Of a stretch of DNA of 64,000 bases, positions 49,098-59,323 are shown piece by piece. Source of the stretch: Termitomyces sp. T153 (lineage: Eukaryota > Basidiomycota > Agaricomycetes > Agaricales > Lyophyllaceae); assembly GCA_018296165.2 (NCBI GenBank), contig JACKQL020000026.1, positions 682,001 to 746,000 of the forward strand, read 5' to 3'. Position 1 is the first letter of the stretch. The number at the start of each line of letters is the position of its first letter. The notes beneath the pieces were generated by a model that worked only from the letters and a program-made list of their open reading frames with translations, had not been told where the DNA came from and searched no databases. The position numbers were made by a program, and so were the translations under genes.

Positions 49098-50256
49098 TGT
49101 CAGGTTCCGCTGACCTCAGGGGCTCAGCTGCACTGGGCGAGTCCTTACTAGGCGGGCATGATCCCCTTGCACTGGTAACCGAACACTTGAAAATGTTCTG
49201 GGCACTGATGGCTTGGGCAGATAGCCAGTGGGGTGGGATCCGGACAGATCCAGGGAGGTCCGGGGAAGTCGGATTGCAAGGAAACGGGACGGGCTTGGTG
49301 GGGTTCAGGCAGAAGACCGTACGGGAGATTCACGGAAGCGAAGGAGTGGGTGGCTATATGATCAATGGGAGCAGGGCTGGGGTTTGATGGGAGATCAATT
49401 GGAGTTGATGGGGTCTGGGACCGAGCAAAGAGTGAGGTTCGGACCTGGCAAAGGAGTGTCGGGGTTTGTAATCGTAATCGCGGAGTTTGTGAGGTTGTTA
49501 AGGTTGGTGAAGACTTGGGCACAATGGTTGGACAGAGTCACCGAGACAGCGTCGGACGAAATGAAATAGAGTCGATATGGAACAAGAGTAGATTTGAGTG
49601 AGGATACGAAACGATAATGAGAATGATAACGAAATGGAGACGAGGCAAGACCGGGAGACTGAGGTAAGACCGGGAGACTGAGATAAGACCGGGAGACTGA
49701 GAGTAAGGAAACAAGACACAAAACACAAAACACAAAAAGGAAACAATCAGACCATAGGTAACGTTAGGCAATATCAAGACTAGAGTATGAAGAGCTACTC
49801 GACGGCTTATATACTGACTACCAGAGAACTTTGGGGTACGTCGGCTGCGGCGGCAGGGCTTGGCGGAGCTCGACGGAGTGGGTGGGTGTCGGTTGCAATC
49901 AAGGATCAGGCCGCGCTGATACGTTGATGGGATCATTGGGGAATGCGGGTCACCCTGAGGTTGTCGTGATACTCCGGAATAGGTCGGAGGAACCAGGGTG
50001 TTGAGTTGATGATGGGTGGCAAGGATCGGAAACAGCGGGGGTAGTTCTTGGGGTTCAGGAGATCCAGGGTAAGTGTCAGTGGCTGCGGGGAAGGCATTGA
50101 AGTTGGCCAGGGGGCCGTCGGAGTTAGCCGGGGAGGTGTTGGAGTTAGCTGGAATAGGCGCGGGGCATGGCGGAAGTTCAGTGGAGCGTCAGGGGTTTTT
50201 TTGGGGGTCAGGGGTTGATGGACGATGTGCGGGGGTTCAGGGAACGGGTCGTGACA
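49098..50256 (-). mobile_element. Solo LTR nested in the E4 5' LTR (same family, reverse orientation)
   Basis: 1159 bp, TGTCAGGTTCCGC...GGGTCGTGACA, with a 5-bp duplication TCCCC on both sides (49093-49097, 50257-50261). The E4 3' LTR shows the empty site at about 56327-56333. Its start is the reverse complement of the E4 LTR end (GGAACCTGACA). It keeps many CpG sites, so it is one of the youngest insertions. Confidence 0.92.
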
Positions 50257-50456
50257 TCCCCGGACTTGCCCAGATCAATTTCCTCTGGCTATCCTCACAG
50301 GTCCCCAGTGTTTGGAACACCTCCAAGTGCCTGGTTGTCAGTGCAGGGAATCACATCCGCCTAGTAAGGACTCGCTCAGTGTAGCTGAGCCCCCATGGTC
50401 AGTGGAACCTGACATAATCTCAAGACTCTACCTTACCCCATTTGTGATGTCCACAC

Positions 50457-50903
50457 ATGCCCTGCACACCATTTGCCAAACAATTCCAATGTCTATGGTT
50501 GACCCATGCCTGGAAACTCTTACAATTCATACAGCCCTGCCCAATTTGTCAAGGCACCCTGAGTCATGGATCTGACACCAAGTGTCCCTTCTGCTCCGGT
50601 TACACCCATACAACAGCTCTCTCTCCAGACACCCTCCTCAACTCATGCCCAACCTTACACCACTCCTGCAAACCACCCCCCAACCCTCAAAGCACAACCC
50701 CAAAATTAACAAGGAGAACCACAGCACCCCGACTCTTGATAAGGACACAGCTCCGGAGTCCTGCCCACTATTTTGACACCCCCCCATTTGACCCGGACTC
50801 CCCGACATTGAAGTTCCTTGATGCTGACCCTCCCTGCACACAATCAGACAAGGACTCTGCCATCAGACTATGCCACCTCCCACAACAAGAACCCCCAGCA
50901 TAG
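50457..50903 (+). CDS. Small E4 ORF with a zinc-ribbon-like cysteine pair
   Basis: 148 codons, open throughout, just downstream of the 5' LTR in the sense direction. Near residue 25 it has PCPICQGTLSHGSDTKCPFC, two CPxC pairs 13 residues apart, as in small zinc ribbons or treble-clef fingers. The rest is Pro/Thr/Leu-rich with FDPDSPTLKFLDADPP. I recognise no family. It could be a remnant of gag or a captured fragment. An ATG in context is present, but there is no independent evidence that it is expressed. Confidence 0.35.
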   Translation: MPCTPFAKQFQCLWLTHAWKLLQFIQPCPICQGTLSHGSDTKCPFCSGYTHTTALSPDTLLNSCPTLHHSCKPPPNPQSTTPKLTRRTTAPRLLIRTQLRSPAHYFDTPPFDPDSPTLKFLDADPPCTQSDKDSAIRLCHLPQQEPPA

Positions 50904-53526
50904 GAGTCACCCTGCCAGAACAAGTTATAGGAAAGATGGCCCTATACAAAGTAGTTCCTTGGGGTACTCTAAACTTGCTGACATGTTCATATCAGAGAGG
51001 GAGAAGCTCCACCATCATCCCAGAGACCATCGATCAACCCACTCAAACATCCTGACGATCCAAAGAGCATACACTCTGACATCTGTGGAGGACTTCCCCC
51101 GCCAGGATTGACAGCCCAAATAACCCTGTGCTGACTCGAAGCTGCCCCAATCCAACCCTCTGACCCACTCTGGACCCTAGCAACACAACTCTGGGGCCCC
51201 CACTTTGACTCCAACATCCAACCCAGGGGACCTATGATGCCAGCTCAACACTGCAGCCCCTTAGCTCCTACCCCACAAGCATAAACCACCAACCCACAGC
51301 TCCATACAACCCTGCCCCTACACCGGAAGATGTCTATCAAGCAGGGACCACACCAATGGAGTACCCAGAAACAAACCCCATGCAAAGTAATCTCTCCAGA
51401 GTACCCTAAAGTTGCTGATGCCTTCCCCAAGAAGACGTCACGTGCCACAATCCCGCCCTCAGAGTCCCAGCCCCGCCACCGTCCCACTCCTCTCCCCCAA
51501 CGCAAAATGCTCCCCAAGAAGAGAAGAAACTATGGGACCCTCAAAGTAGCTTTCCCCCAAGATTCACAGCACCTGCGGCGAATCCAACCACACCTGACAG
51601 GGACCAACCCTGAAGCCAAGAATAATGAAGTGGCCCCACCAACTCCACCCCAACAATCAAGGGACCAATGATGCCCTCCAAGAAATGACCAACCTCCCAC
51701 CTACATTCACAACAACCTCCAGGCTGCTCTGGAGCACAAATGAAGAATTGCCCTGACCCCGCCATGACTCCCAGGGAGTCCAAACCAATGCTCCCCCATG
51801 ACTGACTTTCCCACCGCCCTCCAACAATCAGAAACAACCATCTCCCCCCAATGCAACAAATATTTTGCACAGAGGGACAATGGCCAGACCCACCCAAAAC
51901 CTTGGAAGACAGCTGGACCAGTTCCCCCCATTGAAGCTTGGCTCCAGGAGCCACTGCCACTCCTACATGACAACTCCACCACTCAGTGGGGAAACCCCCC
52001 ACTCCAGAGCTCCCCCTCTGAATCGTAACACGAGCCCGCCAACAAGCTAAGACCCAATCCCAACCCCCACATCGACTCTGGACCCCTGGTACTTGCACTT
52101 GAAATGGCAGACTGACAAAATGCGCCTCAGACCCCTTCCTCTGCCCCGCACCACCCCCAAAGCCAACACAACCAACAAACCCCCACCAAGTGACCCTCAT
52201 GTTGACTCCAGGACTGCTAACTTTCTCCCCAACAAAAGAAACACCTACCCCCAGAAGGAGCAACCCATGGAACGAGCCCCGAAGCATCTCCACTGGGGCG
52301 AGCCATTCCCCAACTGACCCCCACACTGCTCCTGCCAAAGAAGCATCCACCAATACAACCCCAATGGCCCCCCAAAACTCTAGGGAGTGTCAGGAATATG
52401 TAAGACCCCTCTGCCTGTCTGTGGACTTACACTTGGCCAGGAAAGCAATGTCACGTAAATGACCTAGAACCCACAAAACCTTGGCTCTGGACCAGAAGGA
52501 ACTTGTTGGGACTGATCACCCCAAACCCTGTCCCCTCGTCATTGACACTCCAGAGCACACCAAAGCACCACCCAAACACACCCGCCTATAGACGCAATAC
52601 TCCGGAGCACGACTTTGACCAGAACCAACACTCCAGAGCGCAGCAAAGCCTGATCCCAAGTGCTCTTCACCAAACACTGTACTCCAGGGGCATGATAAAA
52701 CCCCACCATGCACAACCCCACCCAAACGTAAACCTCCAGGCACCCCCAACCAAGGAAACACAACCCTCACCCCAAGGGAGTACCTCCTCCTCTATGCTGA
52801 CAAAACCCACAGCATAGATGGTATGGAAAACAACGCCCGCCAACTCACTACAGGGACCACCCTACCCTGGGGGCTCTGCCACTAAGCTGCTAGGGACTCC
52901 CTCCTCTGACTGACTATGCCCCAAGGACAAACCTCACCCCGCTGCCCCCACCATCATTGAAAAGGACCTCTGCCACCCCACCACCCATGTCAGCATAAAG
53001 GCCAGACTGCCAGAAGACCTCTGCCCCCCCTGCCAGCTGCACCAACAAAAGACCAAAGCCCCAACCACCCCAAACACACATCGAAGACTTAGAGGTCCAC
53101 CCCCTTGAACCAGCACAATGCACATCTCTGCCGCGGACTGAAGAAAACCCCTATGCCCTGGGTCCAAGACCCCAAGAATCAAACCCAGCAACGCCGCCCA
53201 AAAACGCCACAAAACTCCGCTGGAAGACTCCCAACACCCCTGCCAAGCCTTGGGAACTCTTCCTACGGCACTCTGCCCTGTCTGAGCAACCCTGGGACTA
53301 GCCAACACAGACAGCATTAGTGGGCTTAACCCCCGCCTCTGGATCCACCAGGGATTCAACTCCCACCAGCACCCCTGCGTGTTTCACTTACCTCACACAA
53401 GTTAAAGTCTCACTTCACACACCCAGAAACAACAAAGAAGTATTGGAGGGTACAAAAAAAATATGATACAAGGTGGAATGGGGCAGCAAACTCGAAGATG
53501 ACAAGAAGCAGGGCCCGACCGCCCCC
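50904..53526. other. E4 interior without recognisable genes
   Basis: 2.6 kb of C-rich sequence with scattered stops in all frames. Two spots (about 50930-51110 and 51390-51560) faintly recall the run-in to Ty3/gypsy RT (a VxPxxYxKxADxF-type phrase followed by a His/Arg/Pro cluster). There is no RT motif after either, so I do not call pol. Confidence 0.4.
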
Positions 53527-55128
53527 TCACTCTTCCCACAGAACCCCTGCTGCTCCCACCCCCAAATCAATCTCCATCTGGGCCTGCACCACCGCCAAGA
53601 CCTCCGCCAACCCTGGCAAGAACTCCCCCACATCCGCCGCCACTTCTCACCATGACCCTAGGAGCACCACATTATGCTGCCAATGCCCCGCCAGCAACCT
53701 CCCCACCCTCGCCATCCCCTGCTGCAACTCTGGAGGCCGATTCCCAGACATCTGTGCCAACCCGTCTTGGATCAACGCAAATGCTGCAGAGGCACCGTCC
53801 AAGAAAACCCAGTGCTCCCACACCTAGCCTGACCCCAAAAACAATGTGTTTTAGTAACAGATGGGGAATTGGGAAAAACACTTATGAAGGATCCCCGCAC
53901 ACCCCAAAGCAGCCTCATTGACCAGCCAATCCTCCCTCTGCCACACTGCCTCCAGCTCTGCCCCCAGTGATTTACCCTCCGGTGCCATTCCCTGCTCCTC
54001 TGCCTCCACCATGGGCTGCACCTCCCACTGCATCAGATGCTCCCACAAGCCCCGTACCTCTGGTGCTCACTCCATTGCCACTTGCACCGAGGTGTTCTGT
54101 GCCTGCTCCAATGCCTCCTTCTCTGCCCGCACTGCATTTCAATCCTCCCTTGCCCAGCAAAGCTCCCCCTCCCATGCCGTCAACACCGCTGTTAGAACCT
54201 CCACCTGCTTGCAAAAAAAGACCTCTGTGATCAAAGGTGGGAGCTCCAGAGAACTTGACGCCTGTCCTAAGGGCACGCCTGGGGTGGGAGAGTAAACACA
54301 AAACCCAGAAGGACCTGCCATCGGCTCATGCCCCCGCAGCTGCTTGCTGGGCCCTGCCCCCGACAGTGGGGAAGCTCTCTGCTTCCCATGGTCCGCTGCC
54401 AAGGACACCCCCTCCCTCCACCCACCTTGCGGAGGCCCCACCTGCCCTGCAGACTGCCCCGTGCTCCCCTCCCCTGACACCCGGGTCTTCCATGCCTCGC
54501 CCAGCTGACTCCGCACCCAGTCCTTGTCCCACCCCTGCTCCGCGGCAACGCACACCGCTCGCCACTCCAATGAGATCGAGCACTTCTCGTGGCTCACACA
54601 ACACAAAAGGCAAACAGAAGTGTTGTGCTGCGAGCTCACAGAGGGTGCATCGAAGATGCAGGCCTTGCCCTGCTGCATACAGAGAACACACTAGGAACAA
54701 CAGATCAGCACACGTGACAAAGGAGAACTCAAAGACTCACTGGGGCCTCGTTTTGGCACTATTCCAGCATTGGGGGGCCCCAAGCCCACGCCAATGCCCT
54801 TGCAAACTTCTCCACTGTCACCTCTGCCTGAGGGATTTGCTGCAATGGTGGAACCCCTTCCGCATCCCCCACCACCAATCAGAGCACCATGGGATGAAAT
54901 TTGGCCTGCCTAGGACCCTCCGGAGAACCCACCACCACCACGGACACCTCTGCAAAACTCTGTCAGCCACCCTGAAGAAACAAGTTGATGCTGCTCACGA
55001 CTCCAGTATATCACACCAGCTTGGCACCAACGCTCGAACTCCTCCCCCTCGCTGTCATACACAATCACCACATCCGCATCTGAAATCAATGGGGTGGGGG
55101 TAGTAGCTGAGTAACTGGGAGAGGACAT
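53527..55128 (-). pseudogene. Antisense E4 gene with a Zn2Cys6-like cysteine cluster, decayed
   Basis: Runs against the element. It starts MSSPSYSATTPTPLISDADV at 55128 with an acidic DSEGEEFERW. A 50-nt GT-AG intron (54740-54691, donor GTGAGT) joins, in frame, to CVLCMQQGKACIFD, followed after SVSSQHNTS by VCLLCCVSHEKC. The spacing is CX2CX6CX15CX2CX6C, close to the fungal Zn(II)2Cys6 binuclear DNA-binding cluster. Downstream is ISLEWRAVCVAAEQGW, a Gly/Ser-rich linker, then probably helical Glu/Ala/Leu-rich regions (AVRAEKEALEQAQ; LAQMSGNRPPELQQGMARVG; EVLAVVQAQMEIDLG). The frame is continuous for about 517 codons apart from about seven stops, several of which look like C-to-T changes. The spliced frame argues for a real gene. 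Role unknown; possibly a regulator or Gag-like helper. Confidence 0.6.
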
Positions 55129-55329
55129 GACAAAGGATTTGAAAAGCCCCAGGGTACGTCCAAGGCTTTTTAATTAATTAGGAAGAACCCCCTGATGAAG
55201 TGGCGGCCACACTTTGACTTTGCCTCCCATGCCGCCATCACTTGCTGCAGACTGATCAATATTACTGGGCTTTGACTCCCATGCCCCTGCCAATTCCCAA
55301 CCCGCCCCCGCATCTTGAGGGTCTCAACG

Positions 55330-55344
55330 CTGAAGGGAGGGTGA
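55330..55344 (+). other. E4 polypurine tract
   Basis: TGAAGGGAGGGTGA lies directly before the 3' LTR start (TGTCACAACC), the expected place for the plus-strand primer. Confidence 0.65.
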
Positions 55345-56483
55345 TGTCACAACCCATTTCCTGGACCCCATACATCGCCCGACAAACCCCCATCCCCCCA
55401 GAACCTCCCCTGATGTTTTGTCAAACTTTCCCAGCACTCCGCACCTACTCTGGCTAACTCCGACGCATTCTCAGCTAACTCTGATGGCCCCCTGGCCAAC
55501 TCTGACATCTTCTTGGCAGCCGCTGGCACTTCCCCTGGACTTCCTAAGCCCCTGGGACCACTCCCCCACCATGCCTGACCCCATTACACATCATCAACTC
55601 AACACCCTGGCTCCTCCAACTTACTCTGGGGTATCACGACAACCTCAGAACAGACCATGTCACAATTGATCCCATCAACATATCAATGCAGCCTGCCCTC
55701 TGGTCATAACCAACACCCATCGACTCCATCAAGCTCCACCAAGCCCCGCCACCACAGCTGACGTCCCCGGAGCTCTTCAGTAGTCAGTATATAAGACATA
55801 GAGTAGCTCCTCATACTCTAGTCTTGAGATTACCTACTTACCTGCCTTACCTGATGTGTTTCTGATTGTTTCTTCTCGTGTTTTGTGTTCCATGTCTCGT
55901 TTTCCTTATTCTCAGTCTCCCAGTCTTATCCCGTCTCTATTCTGTTATCATGTCGTTATCATTCCATGTCTCTGCCTGAATCTATTCTCGTTCTCATCTT
56001 GTCTTCATCTCATTTTGTTTGACTCTGCCTCATCTTGTTTGATTCTGTCTATCGTGTTCAAGTCCTCTTGACCATAATGTCCTCACAAACTCCGCAGTCA
56101 CAATTACAAACCTCCGACACTCTTTACCAACCCTAAACCCTGCTACACACTCAGCTCCAAACTCCATCAATCCCTGTTGATCCCCCGACAGAACTCTGGC
56201 TCCACTCCTGTCATCCACGTAGCCTCCACCTCCTCCACACCCGCAATACTCACACATGGACTTATGCCTGAACCCTGCCAAGCCTGTCCCCCTTCACCAC
56301 AACTCATCCTCTACTCCTCCAGACCTCCCCGGACTTGCCCAGATCAATTTCCTCTGGCTATCCTCACAGGTCCCCAGTGTTTGGAACACCTCCAAGTGCC
56401 TGGTTGTCAGTGCAGGGAATCACATCCGCCTAGTAAGGACTCACTCAGTGTAGCTGAGCCCCTGTGGTCAGCGGAACCTGACA
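55345..56483 (+). repeat. E4 3' LTR
   Basis: 1139 bp, TGTCACAACCC...GGAACCTGACA. It carries the TATATAA at 55798-55804. It is followed by the CTGAC duplication and the continuation of E2. Confidence 0.92.
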
Positions 56484-56488
56484 CTGAC

Positions 56489-57484
56489 TGCCCTATCCTA
56501 CAAGCCCATTGAACCAGTGCATTGGAACCTTCATGACAAAGATTTCTTTATCACCATAGTATAAGCTTCTTGAACTGCAGCCAGTGCCACAGGTGCATCA
56601 GACTTGAAGAGTAATGATGACAACAATGTTGCAACATCTAAGCAATGTATCTTGAACAGCAACTCAGATGACAATGACACTGAGCATTGTTGTAAACAGA
56701 AGCATAACACTAACACCTAGCAGCTGTTAGCTATTGATGCCAAGAAGTCCAAGCTAGACCTCAAGCATCTCAATGATAGAGTGCCCAGCTGCCTTCTAGA
56801 CAGCTGGGACACAATGCTGGTGCAAGGGTGCTATGAGTGCCACAATAACTTCTGGAGTATCTTGCACCCCAACTTCTATTGGTTGCCAACAACCAATTCA
56901 GTCTTTGTTGGCAACAAAGCAGTCTTTGCCTGCTTGACTGAAATGGTGGGGATAGCTCATATCTCCCTGCATTATGAACAATTGTACAGATGGGCTCCTT
57001 GAGGGACACCCATGAACTCAGAACAGCTGAAACAGATGCTCCAGGGTATTTGCAAGCCCTGCTTACTATGAGGGAGTGAATACATGCCACTATCTTCATT
57101 CAGGAATTCCATCAGATCTCCTTCTATACAGCCCCTGACATCAGAGATTGCACAATGCAATGTGTCATGGAGCTAACTCCCAAAGAGCTAGCCACTTCTC
57201 TACCATTGGGGGACCATCATTGGCAATTGGTCCCCTTGTTTTCCTGGGTGTTGGCCATGCTTGGCCATATAGACAATAACACCTAGGGAGCAGGACTTAT
57301 TCAAGTCCCTATCAGCCAGCACTTTGACATTGACATGTGGTCACAGTACATTGTGCACCACAGCTATCCAGGCTCACAGAATCTCTATTCTGAAGTGGCC
57401 ATTGATGTGTCACTTACTACACATAGACTGATGATCAATCTTTGGCTATATCCTAGATTGGGCACTAGGCCCAATATCAGCTCA
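56489..57484 (+). pseudogene. Chromovirus long 3' ORF, copy E2, part 2
   Basis: Continues 48111. It includes the conserved core: HPNFYWLPTTNSVFVGNKAV, FACLTEMVGIAHISLHYEQL, ISFYTAPDIRDCTMQCVMEL and the SQNLYSEVAIDV-type phrase. It stops matching the family at about 57484, where E5 begins. Multiple stops and frameshifts. Confidence 0.75.
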
Positions 57485-58218
57485 TGCCAGCACCTGATGC
57501 TGGCAGGATGATATAATATCCCTTGTCATTACAGGATAAGCCTGATATACCCACAGCTGTTATTACAGGACTGACTGATTGTTATATCAATTACTTGTAA
57601 TAATGTCAATAGTGTCAAATATCAAAGCAGACAAAAAGAATTCAACCAAAGGGATTTGAACTAATAACCTTCTAAGTGCAAGGCATGATTCTAAGAAAGA
57701 TCTGATAGAATCAGAACTGTACAGAAGGCTGGAGCTGATCCTGACCCTAGGGAGGTGCTTAACAAGGAACCACAGGAAGTTCCAAGGGTCTCTGGAGATC
57801 TCCAGGGGTCTGGAACAAGTGGTGTAGATTGCTGTAGATGTCAGAAATTGTCAGGGGACTTCCATTTCTGACTTCCATGACCTATTCCAGCACCTCCACA
57901 GCTTGTTTGACATCTCCAGAGCTCATTCCAAAACCCTAGAGATCTCCAGAGAATTGCGGAGTTTTCCATATTACCTTACTGATCATTGTCCTAGAGTTAG
58001 GATTAGCTCCCACCTTCTGTACAGCAGTTCCCACACCTCTGCCACCTGCTGATGTGCCACACCAAGCAGTGAGAATCCTTAGACTTGTTCTCTTTGGATT
58101 TCCCTCTGCTAGGTGATTAGTTACTGATTGTATTGTTGTCTACTCCTGCTCATATACTTTGTATTCCCCTCTGCTAGCTGCATGACTCCAATCCACTGCC
58201 CCAGAGGTTGCCCTTATA
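57485..58218 (+). repeat. E5 5' LTR region (left boundary uncertain)
   Basis: E2 homology ends at about 57484. The next bases form a palindrome, TGCCAGCA with TGCTGGCA five bases on, which would suit an LTR start. The right end is placed at CCCTTATA (58218) by similarity of 58070-58218 to the end of the solo LTR 26908-27348, which ends CCCTTACA on the same strand. The LTR may start later than 57485. No gene is visible. Confidence 0.5.
57630..57690 (-). other. tRNA-like fragment in the E5 LTR region
   Basis: Read on the minus strand, TTAGTTCAAATCC resembles a T-arm / B box (GGTTCGANTCC) whose CpG has decayed. It is preceded by an anticodon-arm-like CCTTGCACTTAGAAGG. The D arm and acceptor stem are not convincing, so it is at best a tRNA-derived relic. 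Confidence 0.25.
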
Positions 58219-58650
58219 GCAGAACAAGTCTCCTAAACTGGTCTAGAAGCCCCTCATAGCTGCAAGGAACCTCCGAGCTGCTATCTGTCACTTCTCTACC
58301 AGGATTAAGCACCACATAGTTCTATGTCTCAGCTTGCCAACCCAGACACACCCTCAGAGGCCCCAGCCCCACAGGACAAAGCCTGGACTCACCTGCTACA
58401 CCTAGAAACCCAGGTGCAATTAACACAATCATCTCTCACCCACCATACAACTGAACTATCTACCCTCTGTCAAACCACAGATCTTATCTCCCAGTTGCTC
58501 CAAACACTGCTCAAATGCCTAACTCCTACCTCTACACCATCTCTGGCTGAAGAACCAGCCCCAACTGCATCTGCACCTGTCCCCACAGTTCTGGTGACCC
58601 TATGGCCATGAATCCTGCATCCTGCACTACCAGATGCATACAATGGTGCC

Positions 58651-59323
58651 TGTCAGGACCACAGTCCTGGAGGGGGACTCTTACAGGAGCCAAAACCACC
58701 TTGGGGAGGTGATGCCAACAGCAAGTATGTAAATAGAGAAAGAAACTAAGAAACTAAGAAATGAGAGTGAGTAATGAATGGAGAGAAGATCAGATAACAA
58801 CAGAACACAAACAAGATATCAGGTTATATCAAGGCTGGGGTGTAGCTACAGACTAAGGGACCTTATATAGCTGTAGGACACTGCCAAAAGAAGAAGATGG
58901 AAGTGATCTAAGTCAGATGGGAGTGATCTAACACAAGTGGAAGTGATCTAAGTCAAGTGGAAGTGATCTAAGGTCAGGTGGAAGTAATCTGAGTCAGATG
59001 GAAGTAATCTAAGTCATAGCAGGGAGTGATCTAAGTCATGAGGAAGTGATTTGGAACAAGGGAAGCAATCCTGGAAGTGATCTTGGGCAGATGGAAGTGA
59101 TCTGGGACAGGTGGAAGTGATCTGGAACCTGTGGAAGTGATCTGTGCCTGTGGGAATGATCTGAAACAGGAAAAGCAGTCCTAGAGGTGGCTCAAACCTG
59201 GATGTGGCTGAAACAGGACTGTGGCTGAGATCTGGGGGTGTGGCTGAGATCCAGAGAGGGACTGTGTAGAATCTGAGGTTGGATAATGCTGAAGGGAAGG
59301 GGGGAATGGAATGGGTCATGACA
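58651..59323 (-). mobile_element. Solo LTR in E5 gag
   Basis: 673 bp, TGTCAGGACCACAG...GGGTCATGACA, with a 5-bp duplication GTGCC (58646-58650, 59324-59328). Its ends and an internal ATATCAAG-type segment resemble the E4 LTR family in reverse orientation. It contains a tandem array at about 58898-59170. Confidence 0.88.
58898..59170. repeat. Tandem array of a ~19-20 bp unit in the solo LTR
   Basis: About 12-13 imperfect copies of GGAAGTGATCTAAGTCAGGT. Later copies have GGAAGTGATCTGG. The GTGATCT core is the most constant part. Confidence 0.85.

Larger units (their letters stand above)
48112..50414 (+). repeat. E4 5' LTR, interrupted by a solo LTR
   Basis: 48112-49097 plus 50262-50414 give 1139 bp once the nested solo LTR (49098-50256) and one 5-bp duplication are removed, the same length as the 3' LTR. 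The first 230 bp differ from the 3' LTR at many positions, almost all transitions; the next 290 bp differ at only about two. Confidence 0.9.
48112..56483 (+). mobile_element. LTR retrotransposon E4, complete, apparently non-autonomous
   Basis: Two 1139-bp LTRs (after removing a solo LTR nested in the first) with TGTCA...TGACA ends and a perfect 5-bp duplication CTGAC (48107-48111, 56484-56488). The 4.9-kb interior has no recognisable gag, protease, RT or integrase. It holds a small plus ORF with a zinc-ribbon-like cysteine pattern and an antisense spliced gene with a Zn2Cys6-like pattern. A purine tract precedes the 3' LTR. CpG is much more frequent than in the surrounding E2, so it is younger. 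It splits the E2 3' ORF. Confidence 0.9.
17185..57484 (+). mobile_element. Chromovirus copy E2, broken up by E1, E3 and E4 and cut off by E5
   Basis: One plus-strand Ty3/gypsy chromovirus whose pieces occupy 17185-17784, 30851-36210, 44916-48111 and 56489-57484. When the three insertions are removed, the order is LTR, gag, protease, RT, RNase H, integrase, chromodomain, 3' ORF. Each junction resumes at the expected point relative to the related copies. The 3' end and 3' LTR are missing because E5 starts at about 57485. All coding parts have stops and frameshifts. Confidence 0.8.

Noticed and set aside
50930..51560. Two phrases recalling the start of a Ty3/gypsy RT region
   Set aside because: Only a few residues agree and no RT catalytic block follows in any frame, so pol is not called in E4.
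51541..52353. 270-codon minus-strand ORF in E4
   Set aside because: Gly/Val/Trp/Ser-rich translation opposite a C-rich strand; no motif, and no support beyond the lack of stops.
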